NCBI GenBank assembly: GCA_030148805.1
Contig: JASBSS010000001.1
Span: 1-64,000, forward strand
Source: Thiogranum sp.
Lineage (GTDB): Bacteria > Pseudomonadota > Gammaproteobacteria > DSM-19610
Direction of reading: 5' to 3'
Length of the DNA: 64,000 nt
The stretch's first letter is position 1, and every line of letters begins with the position of its first letter. This document shows positions 17,357 through 26,435 of the stretch, in pieces. A program made the position numbers and the translations under genes. The notes beneath the pieces are model-generated. The model was not told the origin of the DNA and did not search any database. It was given only the letters and a program-made list of their open reading frames with translations.

Positions 17357-18013
17357 ATGTCCGCAACACAAGCCATCCCCGACGCGCTGTTGTTCACCGC
17401 CCCCGGCTGCCCGCACTGCCCGGCGGTACGCCGTGCCCTCGACGAGCTGGTCGCTGCCGGCCTGGTGGCGCGGCTGGAGGTGGTGGATCTGGCCGCGCAT
17501 CCCCAGCGGGCCGAGCGCCTGGGGGTGCGCGCGGTGCCCTGGCTGCGCCTGGGAGAATTCGAGTTCGAGGGGCTGCACTCGCCGGCGGAGCTGCGCCACT
17601 GGGCGCGCCGCGCCGCCAGCGCCGGGGGCCTGGCCGACTATTTCGCCGAACGCCTGAAAAACGGCCGTCTGGCCCAGGTGGCGACCATGGTCGCGGCCCG
17701 ACCGGAGCGCCTCGACGCGCTGCTGCAGCTGGCCGCCGACGCCGACACCGAGCTGACGGTGCGCATCGGCGTCAGCGCCGTGATTGAGGGGCTAGCCGGC
17801 AGCGACGCGTTGCGCGCGCGGCTGCCGGCGCTCGAGCGCCTGGCGGCGAGCGAGGATCCGCGGGTACGCGCCGACGCCTGTCATTTTCTCGCCCTGAGCG
17901 AAACCCCGGCCGCGCTGCCGCTGCTGGAGGCGCTGGCGCGGGATCGCGAACGCGCGGTGCGCGAAGTGGCCGAGGATTGCCTGGCCGAGCTGCGCGAGCA
18001 CAGCGACGGCTGA
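17357..18013 (+). CDS. Thioredoxin-like protein with C-terminal HEAT repeats
   Basis: 218 residues. Residues 1-80 resemble a small thioredoxin/glutaredoxin fold with the redox motif CPHC (18-21), a cis-proline region ([10 protein letters not shown]) and a short C-terminal helix. Residues ~100-215 are helical and repeat-like ([18 protein letters not shown] and [18 protein letters not shown]), typical of HEAT repeats. It probably reduces or relays electrons to a bound partner held by the HEAT scaffold. It is divergent from msrA and 67 bp upstream of ppsA. The substrate is unknown. Confidence 0.75.
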   Translation: MSATQAIPDALLFTAPGCPHCPAVRRALDELVAAGLVARLEVVDLAAHPQRAERLGVRAVPWLRLGEFEFEGLHSPAELRHWARRAASAGGLADYFAERLKNGRLAQVATMVAARPERLDALLQLAADADTELTVRIGVSAVIEGLAGSDALRARLPALERLAASEDPRVRADACHFLALSETPAALPLLEALARDRERAVREVAEDCLAELREHSDG

Positions 18014-18080
18014 GAGCGGCGGGCGCCGCCGGCTCGCTGGCGCCCGCCGCCCCTTCCCCACGGTGTAAGGAGGCACACGC

Positions 18081-20492
18081 ATGAGTGGTGACTACATCCG
18101 GTTCTTCGGGGACATCGGCCTCGACGACGTGCCGCTGGTCGGCGGCAAGAACGCCTCGCTGGGCGAGATGTACCGCGCGCTGACGCCCCAGGGCATCCGC
18201 GTGCCCAACGGTTTCGCCACCACCGCCGCCGCCTACCGCCACCTGCTCGACCAGGCGCAGTTGTGGCAACCGCTGCACGCGCTGTTCGACACGCTCGAAT
18301 ACACCGATGTCGAGGCGCTGGCGAACGCCGGCGCGCAAGCCCGCTCGCTGGTCTACAACGCGCCGCTGCGGGACGATCTGCGCGCCGAATTGCTGCGGGG
18401 CTACGCGCAACTGCGCGCCGAGTACGGCGAGGACCTCAGCCTGGCGATCCGCAGCTCGGCCACCGCCGAGGATCTGCCGACGGCCAGTTTCGCCGGCCAG
18501 CAGGATACCTATCTGAACATCCGCGGCGAGGCGGAGTTTCTCGACGCCTGCAAGCGCTGCTTCGCCAGCCTGTTCACCGACCGCGCCATCCACTACCGCG
18601 CCGAGCGCGGCTTCGATCATTTCAAGGTGGCGCTGTCGATCGGGGTGATGAAAATGGTGCGCGCCGATCTGGCCGCCTCCGGGGTGATGTTCTCGCTCGA
18701 TACCGAATCGGGATTCCGCGACGTGGTGTTCATCACCGCCGCCTACGGCCTGGGGGAAAATGTGGTTCAGGGCACGGTCGACCCGGACGAGTTCTATGTG
18801 CACAAGCCGACCTATGCGCAGGGCTTTCGCCAGGTGCTGCGGCGGGTGCGCGGGCGCAAGCAGGTGAAGATGGTCTACGGCGGCGGGCGCACCCGCGGCA
18901 CCACCCACAATGTGCCCACGACCGAAGCCGAGCGCGCCCGCTTCTGTCTCGACGACGCCCGGGTGCTGGAGCTGGCCGGTTATGCCATCGCCATCGAACA
19001 GCACTACAGCGCGCGCGCCGGAGAAGACCGGCCGATGGACATGGAGTGGGCGCTCGACGGCAGCGACGGCCAGCTGTATCTGGTGCAGGCGCGCCCCGAG
19101 ACGGTGGCCTCGCAGCGCCGCGGTACTTTGTTGCGCGAGTATCAGCTGCAGGAAACCGCCACACCGCTGGTCGAGGGCCGCGCCGTCGGCGCCAGCATCG
19201 CCGCCGGCGCGGCGCACGTGATCACCCGTGCCGATCAGCTCGGCGGCTTCCGCCCGGGCGAGGTGCTGGTCTCGGTGACCACCACGCCGGACTGGGAGCC
19301 GGTGATGAAAACCGCCGCGGCGATCGTCACCGACCGCGGCGGGCGCACCTGTCACGCCGCCATCATCGCGCGCGAGCTCGGCATTCCGGCGGTGGTCGGC
19401 TGCGGCGACGCCACCGCGCGCATCGCCGACGGCGACACGGTGACCGTCTCCTGCGCCGAGGGCGACAGCGGGCGGGTCTACCCGGGGCGGCTGCGCTTTG
19501 CCTTGCGCGAGACCGATCTGTCCGAACTGCCGCGCCCGCGCACCGAGGTGATGCTCAACCTCGGCAATCCGGAGCTGGCCTTCCAGATGGGGCAACTGCC
19601 GAGCGCCGGCGTGGGCCTGGCGCGCATGGAGTTCATCATCAGCGAATCGATCCGCGCCCACCCGATGGCGCTGCTGCACCCGGAGCGGGTGGGCGATCGC
19701 GAGGCGCGCAAGGCGCTGCAGGCGTTGATCGCGGGGGCGGCCTCGGGGGGCGATTATTTCATCCAGCGCCTGGCCGAGGGCGTCGGCACCCTCGCCGCGG
19801 CCTTCCATCCGCGGCCGGTGGTGGTGCGGCTGTCGGACTTCAAGACCAATGAATACGCCGCGCTGCTCGGCGGGCGCGAGTTCGAGCCGCGCGAGGCCAA
19901 TCCGATGCTGGGGTTCCGCGGCGCGGCGCGCTACAGCCACCCGGACTATGCCGAGGGCTTCGCCCTGGAGTGCGCCGCGCTCAAGCGGGTGCGCGAACAG
20001 ATGGGGCTCAAGAACGTGATTCTGATGGTGCCCTTCTGCCGCCGGCTGGAGGAAGCCGCGCAGGTGATCGAGACCCTCGCCCGCCACGGGCTGCGCCGCG
20101 GCGACGACGGCCTGCAGGTCTACATGATGTGCGAGATCCCCAACAACGTGATTCTGATCGACCGCTTCGCCGAGTACTTCGACGGGTTTTCCATCGGCTC
20201 GAACGATCTCACTCAGCTGACCCTGGGGGTGGATCGCGACTCGGACAAGGTGGCCTTCGCCTTCGACGAGCGCGACCCCGGCGTGCGCGAAATGATCCGC
20301 CTGGCGGTGGAAGGCGCGCGCCGCAACGGCAAACACTCCGGCCTGTGCGGCCAGGCGCCCTCGGACTACCCCGAGATGGCCGAGTATCTGGTCGACCTCG
20401 GTATCGATTCGATCAGCCTCAACCCCGACACCCTGCTGGCGACCACGCGGGTGATTCTGGAGGCCGAGAAGCGCCGGGACGCTTCCGGCTGA
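18081..20492 (+). CDS. ppsA: Phosphoenolpyruvate synthase
   Basis: 803 residues, the usual family length, with AAGGAGG just before the ATG. It has an N-terminal ATP-grasp pyruvate/PEP dikinase domain (LVGGKNASLGEM; LAIRSSATAEDLPTASFAGQQ), the swivelling phosphohistidine domain with catalytic His425 in GGRTCHAAIIARELG, and a C-terminal TIM barrel with CEIPNN, SIGSNDLTQL and SGLCGQAPSDYP. It converts pyruvate and ATP to PEP, AMP and phosphate, the gluconeogenic opposite of pyruvate kinase, which is encoded 4.4 kb away in this window. Confidence 0.96.
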   Translation: MSGDYIRFFGDIGLDDVPLVGGKNASLGEMYRALTPQGIRVPNGFATTAAAYRHLLDQAQLWQPLHALFDTLEYTDVEALANAGAQARSLVYNAPLRDDLRAELLRGYAQLRAEYGEDLSLAIRSSATAEDLPTASFAGQQDTYLNIRGEAEFLDACKRCFASLFTDRAIHYRAERGFDHFKVALSIGVMKMVRADLAASGVMFSLDTESGFRDVVFITAAYGLGENVVQGTVDPDEFYVHKPTYAQGFRQVLRRVRGRKQVKMVYGGGRTRGTTHNVPTTEAERARFCLDDARVLELAGYAIAIEQHYSARAGEDRPMDMEWALDGSDGQLYLVQARPETVASQRRGTLLREYQLQETATPLVEGRAVGASIAAGAAHVITRADQLGGFRPGEVLVSVTTTPDWEPVMKTAAAIVTDRGGRTCHAAIIARELGIPAVVGCGDATARIADGDTVTVSCAEGDSGRVYPGRLRFALRETDLSELPRPRTEVMLNLGNPELAFQMGQLPSAGVGLARMEFIISESIRAHPMALLHPERVGDREARKALQALIAGAASGGDYFIQRLAEGVGTLAAAFHPRPVVVRLSDFKTNEYAALLGGREFEPREANPMLGFRGAARYSHPDYAEGFALECAALKRVREQMGLKNVILMVPFCRRLEEAAQVIETLARHGLRRGDDGLQVYMMCEIPNNVILIDRFAEYFDGFSIGSNDLTQLTLGVDRDSDKVAFAFDERDPGVREMIRLAVEGARRNGKHSGLCGQAPSDYPEMAEYLVDLGIDSISLNPDTLLATTRVILEAEKRRDASG

Positions 20493-20499
20493 ACCGCGC

Positions 20500-21567
20500 C
20501 TAGAACAGCGCCAGCTGCGGTTGCAGCTCGGGCGGCGGGCCGAAAGCGCCGCAATCGAACTCCGGCATGCCGGGAAAACCCAGCCGCTTCACCGCCCCGT
20601 GGAAACGCTGGCGGATCAGATCGGCGTAGACGCCGCTGCCGGTCATGCGCCGGCCGTAGGTGGGGTCGTTGTCGCGCCCGCCGCGCATATCGCGGATGCG
20701 CTGCATAATGCGCTGCGCCTCGCCCGGGCGGTGGTGCGCCAGCCAGTCGCGGAACAGGTCCTTGACCTCGTGCGGCAGGCGGATCATGACATAACCGGCG
20801 CGCAGCGCCCCGGCGGCGTGCACCTGCTCGACGATGGCCTCGAGTTCGCCGTCGTTGAGAAACGGGATCACCGGCGCCACCAGCACCCCCACCGGAACAC
20901 CGGCCGCGCGCAGGCGGCGGATGACCTCCAGGCGTCGCTGCGGCGCCGCTGCCCGCGGCTCGAGGGTGCGCGCCAAGTGCCGGTCGAGCGAGGTCACCGA
21001 CACCATGACGTGCACCAGCCGCCGCGCGGCCATGTCGCCGAGCAGATCGATGTCGCGCTCGATCAGCGCCGACTTGGTGATCAGCGTGGCCGGATGGCCG
21101 AAGTCACTCAGCACTTCGAGGATCGAGCGGGTGAGCCCCAGTTTGCGTTCGCTGGGCTGGTAGGCGTCGGTGTTCACCCCGAGCGCCAACGGCTGACAGC
21201 GGTAGCTCGGCTTCGACAGCTCTTTGCGCAGCAACGCGGCCGCCTCCGGTTTGTAGAAGATACGGCTTTCGAAATCCAGCCCCGGCGAACAATCGAGATA
21301 GGCGTGGGTGGGCCGCGCGAAACAGTACACGCAACCGTGCTCGCAACCGCGGTAAGGATTGATGGAACGGTCGAAGGGCACGTCCGGCGACTGGTTGTAG
21401 GCGATCACCGTGCGGCTCTTGTCCACCTGCAACTCGGTGGCCAGCGGCGGCGGGGCCTCGGCGCGGGTCCAGCCGTCGTCGAAGTCGGCGCGCGCATGGC
21501 GGTGGAAGCGGTTGTCGGGGTTGCCCAGGGCGCCGCGGCCGCGCGGCGGGGTGTCGGGTCGCTGCAT
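20500..21567 (-). CDS. Radical SAM protein, PA0069/SplB-like family
   Basis: 355 residues, with AGGAGG before ATG 21567. The [4Fe-4S]-binding motif GCEHGCVYCFARPTH gives Cys75, Cys79 and Cys82. Downstream are SAM-barrel segments (GVNTDAYQPSERKLGLTR, ITKSALIERDIDLL). The layout matches the PA0069-family radical SAM proteins related to spore photoproduct lyase. The actual substrate of this family is not known. It is encoded just downstream of the small protein at 21655-21897 on the same strand, and is convergent with ppsA. Confidence 0.88.
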   Translation of the reverse strand: MQRPDTPPRGRGALGNPDNRFHRHARADFDDGWTRAEAPPPLATELQVDKSRTVIAYNQSPDVPFDRSINPYRGCEHGCVYCFARPTHAYLDCSPGLDFESRIFYKPEAAALLRKELSKPSYRCQPLALGVNTDAYQPSERKLGLTRSILEVLSDFGHPATLITKSALIERDIDLLGDMAARRLVHVMVSVTSLDRHLARTLEPRAAAPQRRLEVIRRLRAAGVPVGVLVAPVIPFLNDGELEAIVEQVHAAGALRAGYVMIRLPHEVKDLFRDWLAHHRPGEAQRIMQRIRDMRGGRDNDPTYGRRMTGSGVYADLIRQRFHGAVKRLGFPGMPEFDCGAFGPPPELQPQLALF

Positions 21568-21654
21568 GGGTCCACCTCCTGGCTGCTGGCAGACGATCGA
21601 TGACTGTATGTTTATACAGTATTCGGCCGGAACCCGCCAGAGCGCGAAGCGGAC

Positions 21655-21897
21655 TTACAGCCAGCGCACTAGATAGAACAGGTATTGGCCTTCGGAGGAC
21701 TTGGAGGGGCCGGCGACGACGGCGGCGTGGCGGTGGTGGTCGGGATCGGCTGCGGCACGGGCGGCGGCCTCGTCCGGCACGATCTCCAGGCAGTTGGCCG
21801 ACAGGCGTTTTTTCTTCTTCGGCGCGTAGACCACGGCGTAGTGTTCCTGCACCACGCCGCCGCGATCGAGCATCAGACCCCGGATGGAAACGCCCAT
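21655..21897 (-). CDS. Small conserved protein of unknown function
   Basis: 80 residues from ATG 21897, preceded by a G-rich site. The sequence has a short strand start (MGVSIRGLMLDRGG), a basic patch (APKKKKRL), an acidic-alanine middle and a hydrophobic end (GQYLFYLVRWL). There is no signal peptide, membrane span or cysteine. The good start site, composition and codon use support a real gene. No family was recognised with confidence. It lies 88 bp upstream of the radical SAM gene, in line with an operon. Confidence 0.65.
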   Translation of the reverse strand: MGVSIRGLMLDRGGVVQEHYAVVYAPKKKKRLSANCLEIVPDEAAARAAADPDHHRHAAVVAGPSKSSEGQYLFYLVRWL

Positions 21898-22214
21898 CAG
21901 CGCCCCCTGCCCCAGACACCGCCCCTAGGACTACAAAGGTCGCTTTGTAAGAATATTAGCAAGTGGTTACTCACAGGAAAATCGCCTCCTCGGAATTTAC
22001 AGCCTGAACTGCCTTCAGGTTCAACTCCACTCTGACAATAAGGCTATATCTATATGTTTTTTAAAAATAATTATAATTGATGAAAAATTCAACGATTTAA
22101 CAGCCAGCGAGCAACCATCGCGAATTTATGTCATACAGGCGTCATGATCCACAGACTTATCCACAGATTTTGTGGATAAGTCAGGACCCTTGTAGGACGG
22201 TTTTGACAGACGAT
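21898..22214. other. AT-rich intergenic region with DnaA-box cluster
   Basis: 317 bp without a gene. The stretch 22040-22105 is strongly AT-rich (TTTTTTAAAAATAATTATAA). About 50 bp beyond it are two perfect DnaA boxes in inverted order: TTATCCACA at 22157-22165 and TGTGGATAA at 22171-22179, inside an 11-bp perfect inverted repeat. A near-box TGATCCACA lies at 22145-22153. It could be a replication-related DnaA-binding locus or a DnaA-regulated promoter region. Confidence 0.6.
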
Positions 22215-22535
22215 TCACGCCCGTCCAGCCACGCTATCGCAGCGCCGTTCCTGGACCAGCACCCAGGGGGCCACCACCACCGCCCACAACTCGGGATCGC
22301 CGGCGGCCCAGGCCTTGGCGACGGCCGCCTCGAGCTGGCGTAATTGGCCGTGGTTCAACCAGTCGGCGGCCGCGGCTTTATCGTCCTCGGCCAGCGCCGC
22401 GGCGACCGCCACCAGATCCAGGTCCGCCGCCACCCGCAACACCGCCCCACGGGCGAAGTGCCGTTCCAGTTCGGGCCAGGCGATGCGCGCGGTCTGGGCC
22501 AACATGTCACGCTGGCGTTGAGTGGGCTCGTGCAT
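22215..22535 (-). CDS. DUF2288 family protein
   Basis: 106 residues. The order of elements (ARIAWPELERHFARGAVLRVAADLDLV, then AALAEDDKAAAADWL, then WAVVVAPWVLVQE) matches the DUF2288 family, small proteins of unknown function common in proteobacteria and cyanobacteria. There is no signal peptide or transmembrane segment. It starts 14 bp after the stop of the spermidine-synthase-like gene and is probably the last gene of an mqo-containing operon. Confidence 0.75.
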   Translation of the reverse strand: MHEPTQRQRDMLAQTARIAWPELERHFARGAVLRVAADLDLVAVAAALAEDDKAAAADWLNHGQLRQLEAAVAKAWAAGDPELWAVVVAPWVLVQERRCDSVAGRA

Positions 22536-22549
22536 GGCTTAAGTTTAGT

Positions 22550-23299
22550 CTATACGGCCAAGGTGCGGATACGATACGTCAGGCCGTGGCGGCGGCGCGG
22601 GTCGAGCGGCGGGATTGCCGTAAGACGGCGCCGGAGCTGACGGGCGCTGGCGCTCTGGCGCAGGAAGACGCCGACCGCGTTGTGGTTCTGCGGCGTGCTC
22701 AAGCGAAACGCCGCGGCGAAGTGCCGGCGGCAACGCGCGTCGATCCGGTAGGCGGAGGTGTCCAGCTCCAGCGACGAGGCGAAGTTGCTGACGATCAGGC
22801 CGCGCGGCGACAGACAGGCCTCCAGCCGCCCCACCCACTCGGCGCCGGCATAGACCGCGCGCTGAGCCTCGCCCTGGTGGTCGCCGAACAGATCGTCCAC
22901 GATCAGATCGAACGCCGGCCCGCGGTAGCGCCGCACCCAGTCGACGGCATCGGCGCATTCCAGCCGCAGCCCGGGGCCGCGCACGCCGAAAAAGCGCCGC
23001 GCCAGCGACAGGTGCACCGGGCTGAGTTCGACCCCGACCAGCGCCGCCGGCTGCACGTAGCGCTGCAGGTGACGGATCACCGCGCCGCCACCGACGCCCA
23101 GCACCAACACCCGCCGCAGTTCCTGCGGTGGCTGGAAGAATGCCGGCAGCCAGAGCAGATCCCAGACGCTGCCGCTGACCGCTCGCGCCGGGTGGTATTG
23201 GCTGTGGAAGACGCCGTTGGTGTAGAGCCGCCGCGTGCCGCCGGCGGCGCGGACCTCATACAGCGTGTCGCCGACGCGGCGCTGGTACAGCACGGCCAC
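22550..23299 (-). CDS. Spermidine synthase-like methyltransferase-fold protein
   Basis: 249 residues from GTG 23299. Rossmann-type SAM-binding elements are visible: VLVLGVGGGAVIRHL (motif I), VGVELSPVHLSLARRFF (motif II) and DLIVDDLFGDH, as in polyamine aminopropyltransferases and related spermine/spermidine synthase-fold enzymes. Residues specific to putrescine aminopropylation cannot be confirmed, so it may be a methyltransferase-like relative. It starts 6 bp after the mqo stop, so it is almost certainly cotranscribed with mqo. Confidence 0.75.
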   Translation of the reverse strand: MAVLYQRRVGDTLYEVRAAGGTRRLYTNGVFHSQYHPARAVSGSVWDLLWLPAFFQPPQELRRVLVLGVGGGAVIRHLQRYVQPAALVGVELSPVHLSLARRFFGVRGPGLRLECADAVDWVRRYRGPAFDLIVDDLFGDHQGEAQRAVYAGAEWVGRLEACLSPRGLIVSNFASSLELDTSAYRIDARCRRHFAAAFRLSTPQNHNAVGVFLRQSASARQLRRRLTAIPPLDPRRRHGLTYRIRTLAV

Positions 23300-23305
23300 C
23301 GGTCT

Positions 23306-24745
23306 TCAGCCCCGCAGGCGTTTCAACCAGCGCCGCCAGCGGCTGACCGGGCGCTGCGCGTCGTCGAGCAGCCGGCCGCTGAATTCCGGTTGCTGCGCGG
23401 GTTCGCCCGTGGCGAGCAACTCGGCGGCAACGCGTGGTTCGTCGACCTCGGCGCCCAGAAAGGCGGCGACCGCGCGCATGTCAATCAAGGCGTTTTCCAG
23501 ACAGGAGGTGCCGCCCGGCGAGGGTGTCATGTTGAAGATGGCACCCCGGCCGGTATCGATCTTGGCCTCGCCGAGCAGCAGCCGGCCCTGGGTCTTGTCG
23601 ATCAATTGCGGCCGGATGCCCCCGACTTTGTGGGCGAAGCTCAGATCGCGGTAGCGCAAGCTGGGAACGATTTTGCGCACGTCGCGCAGAAACAGCAGCT
23701 TGCGGATGAAAGGCACTTCAAACAGGATGTTCTTGAACATGTAACGCCGGATGTCGCGTACCCGCAGCAGCTCCCACAGGGCCCTGGCCACCTGGCGGTC
23801 GAAGCGCAGCACGCGCAGGAAATCCGGCAGGGTACGATAGTTGTAGCGCTCCAGGATGGGCAGAATCAGCGCCGTGGGACCGAAACGGGTCTTGCCCGGT
23901 ACCAGCACGTCGGGATCGCCGTGGATGGCGGCGAAGGGCAGCTTGTCGTTCTGCACCGTATAGACCTTGCCGTGCAGCACCTGGGGTGTGAAGTAGTAGC
24001 TGCCGGCCACCGGCAGACAGGAATAGTGGCGGCCGTATCCCAGGTCGTGCGCCAGCTTCAGGCTGTGGCCGCCGGCGCACACCACCAGCGCGCGGGTCTG
24101 GTAACAGGTGGTGGCGCTGGAGACCAGGAATCGCTCGGCTTCGACGTCGATATGCAGGACGTTCTCGTTGTAGCGCACGTCCACGGTCTTGTCCGGCTCC
24201 TGGCAGGCGTTGCGCACGAAGGAGCGCGACAAGGCCTCGAAGTTGACCGCGGTGTACTCGTCGGTGGACCCGAGCGCGATGATCGACTCGGCGCGCAGGC
24301 CGCCGTCGCGCGCCGCCACCACCGCCGGCTCGATGCGGGCGATGTCTTTTTTCTCCAGCAACCGCAGTTGCCGATAGTGCGGCTGCAACTCGCGAAAGCG
24401 CGCGCGCAGCAGTTCGCACTCGCGCTCGCCCACGCCGAGCACCATTTTCGGATATTGATAGATGAGATGGTCGCGGTCGGGCTGGGCCAGGCAGTAGTTG
24501 GCGAGCATGCGCGCGGCGCGCTGCACCTTGAGCGCCTTGTCAAGGGTGTAGTTGGTTTCGATGTCGCCGCAGTGCAGGGTCTGGCTGTTGTTGCTGGAAA
24601 GCGAATTGACGCGTGCCGGGGCAGCGTATTTCTCGATGATGGCGATGCGCTTGATGTCGGTGTAGCGCGCGACGGCGTACAGCAAGGCGCTGCCGGAGAC
24701 GCCGGCGCCGATGATCAACAGGTCGTATTGTTGTGGGTTGGACAT
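23306..24745 (-). CDS. mqo: Malate:quinone oxidoreductase, Helicobacter-type
   Basis: 479 residues from ATG 24745; an in-frame start at 24793 has no homology. The FAD dinucleotide fold IIGAGVSGSALL lies at about residues 11-22. The segments NSQTLHCGDIETNYT, CLPVAGSYYF, GKVYTVQNDKLPFAAIHGDP and FNMTPSPGGTSCLENAL closely follow the malate:quinone oxidoreductase of Helicobacter pylori, from memory of that family, rather than E. coli Mqo. It would oxidise malate to oxaloacetate at the inner face of the membrane and pass electrons to quinone. It heads an operon with a SpeE-like gene and a DUF2288 gene. Confidence 0.85.
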   Translation of the reverse strand: MSNPQQYDLLIIGAGVSGSALLYAVARYTDIKRIAIIEKYAAPARVNSLSSNNSQTLHCGDIETNYTLDKALKVQRAARMLANYCLAQPDRDHLIYQYPKMVLGVGERECELLRARFRELQPHYRQLRLLEKKDIARIEPAVVAARDGGLRAESIIALGSTDEYTAVNFEALSRSFVRNACQEPDKTVDVRYNENVLHIDVEAERFLVSSATTCYQTRALVVCAGGHSLKLAHDLGYGRHYSCLPVAGSYYFTPQVLHGKVYTVQNDKLPFAAIHGDPDVLVPGKTRFGPTALILPILERYNYRTLPDFLRVLRFDRQVARALWELLRVRDIRRYMFKNILFEVPFIRKLLFLRDVRKIVPSLRYRDLSFAHKVGGIRPQLIDKTQGRLLLGEAKIDTGRGAIFNMTPSPGGTSCLENALIDMRAVAAFLGAEVDEPRVAAELLATGEPAQQPEFSGRLLDDAQRPVSRWRRWLKRLRG

Positions 24746-24893
24746 GGCACCTGCACCATTCCCTGGCGAATGGCCGGGCGGAAAAGTAGGCATTATCGAA
24801 TATATCGTCGCCGCTTGTGAAGTCTTGACAGCAGCGACGCGGCGTCGGTTTCAGGCGTCGTATGTGCTAGCAACAAGGAGCGACGGCGGCCCG

Positions 24894-26357
24894 CTAGAGA
24901 TGCAGCAGTTTCAACACCGGCTCGTTCAAAACCGGATCGTCGTTGAAGCCGGCGACCAGCAGGACATCGCCGCCCGGCTTTCCCAACTCGCAACGCGCGG
25001 CGACCCGCGCGCTGATATCGCGCCACTGGGTGGTCTCGGCCGCTTCGTGCAGGAACGGCACGATACCCCAGTGCAGCGACAGACGGCGACAGACGCTGGC
25101 GCTGGAACAGACACCCACCAGCGGCGCCAGCGGTCGGTGCGCGGCCACGATCCGCGCGGTGGTACCGGTGCGCGTGGGCACCAGGATCGCCTGCAGCGTC
25201 ATGTCGCGCGCCAGCTGCACCGCCGCGTGGGCCATCGATTCGCGGATCACGTGGGTCTTGCCGCCGCGATCGGCGATCGGCTCGTCGGCGAAGGCGCCCT
25301 GGCGCCACTGGTGCGACTCGACCTCGCGCAGAATGCGATCCATGGTGCGTACCGCCTCCAACGGATAGTCGCCGGCGGCGGTTTCGCCCGAGAGCATCAC
25401 GGCGTCGGCGCTCAACAGGGCCGCGCCGGCCACGTCGGTGACCTCGGCGCGGGTCGGCCGGGCCAGCGTCATCATCGATTCGAGCATCTGGGTGGCCACG
25501 ATCACCGGCACCCCCGCCTGGCGCGAACGGGCGATGAGATCGCGCTGGATCAACGGCACCTGTTCGGCCGGCAGTTCGACACCCAGATCACCGCGCGCCA
25601 CCATGACGGCGTCGGCGGCCTTGACGATGGCGTCGAAGTCCCTCACCGCCTCGGGCCGCTCGATCTTGCTGATGATGGGGATGTCCGCCGCCAGGCCACG
25701 CAGGCAACGGCGTAATTTGCGCACATCGGCGGCCGCGCGCACAAAGCTCAGGGCGATATAGTCGACGCCCATTTCCACGCCGAAGGCCACGTCGCGCCGA
25801 TCCCTGGCAGTCAGCGCGCCGGTCGAGAGCGTCGAGTCGGGCAGATTCATGCCCTTGTGCGCCGACAGCCAGCCGCCTTCGATGACCCGGCAGCGCACGT
25901 CGCGCTCCTCCACCGCCTGCACCCGCAGGCGCAGCCGGCCATCGTCGAGCAGGATGGTCTCGCCTTGCTTGACGTCGCGGTGCAGCGATTTGTACTGGGT
26001 GGGAATCAGACCCTCGCGGCCGCGCAGCGGGCGCGTGGTGACGATCACGCTGGTGCCGGTTTTCAATTGAATCCCGTCGCCTTCGAAGCGCCCGACGCGA
26101 ATTTTCGGTCCACACAGATCGATGAGAATCCCGACATGGCGACCGGCCTTGTGCGCCGCGGCGCGCACCTTCTCGATGGTGGCGCGATGGGTCTGCTGGT
26201 CGCCGTGGGACAGGTTGATGCGCACCAGGTTGACGCCGGCGCCGATCAGTTTGGCGATCATCGCCGGCGAGTCGGAGGCCGGCCCCAGGGTGGCGATGAT
26301 GCGGGTACGGCGCCAGCGCAGCGCCGCCACGCGCGCCAGTTTGTTTTTTTCGGCCAT
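24894..26357 (-). CDS. pyk: Pyruvate kinase
   Basis: 487 residues from ATG 26357 (AGGGAA about 9 nt upstream); the longer frame upstream lacks homology. It has TRIIATLGPASDSP, NLVRINLSHGD, the active-site loop ISKIERPEAVRDFD, VARGDLGVELP and TQMLESMM, and a C-terminal allosteric domain (VPTRTGTTARIVAAHRP). It converts PEP and ADP to pyruvate and ATP. It is on the same strand as mqo, 148 bp apart. Together with PpsA and Mqo this region gathers several enzymes of the PEP-pyruvate-malate node. Confidence 0.95.
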   Translation of the reverse strand: MAEKNKLARVAALRWRRTRIIATLGPASDSPAMIAKLIGAGVNLVRINLSHGDQQTHRATIEKVRAAAHKAGRHVGILIDLCGPKIRVGRFEGDGIQLKTGTSVIVTTRPLRGREGLIPTQYKSLHRDVKQGETILLDDGRLRLRVQAVEERDVRCRVIEGGWLSAHKGMNLPDSTLSTGALTARDRRDVAFGVEMGVDYIALSFVRAAADVRKLRRCLRGLAADIPIISKIERPEAVRDFDAIVKAADAVMVARGDLGVELPAEQVPLIQRDLIARSRQAGVPVIVATQMLESMMTLARPTRAEVTDVAGAALLSADAVMLSGETAAGDYPLEAVRTMDRILREVESHQWRQGAFADEPIADRGGKTHVIRESMAHAAVQLARDMTLQAILVPTRTGTTARIVAAHRPLAPLVGVCSSASVCRRLSLHWGIVPFLHEAAETTQWRDISARVAARCELGKPGGDVLLVAGFNDDPVLNEPVLKLLHL

Positions 26358-26435
26358 GCTCGGTTCCCTGCGATCGAAGCCGGCTAGCATGCAGGCAGGC
26401 GGGGATGGGCGCAAGCGCGGCGCTGACGCTCCCCC

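Noticed and set aside
17772-20336. 854-residue minus-strand reading frame over ppsA
   Set aside because: It is antisense to a complete PEP synthase with all motifs; His/Gln/Ala-rich shadow composition, no domain.
22155-22181. Inverted repeat read as a transcription terminator
   Set aside because: It has no U-run on either strand, and both arms are exact DnaA boxes, so a DnaA-binding role is more likely.
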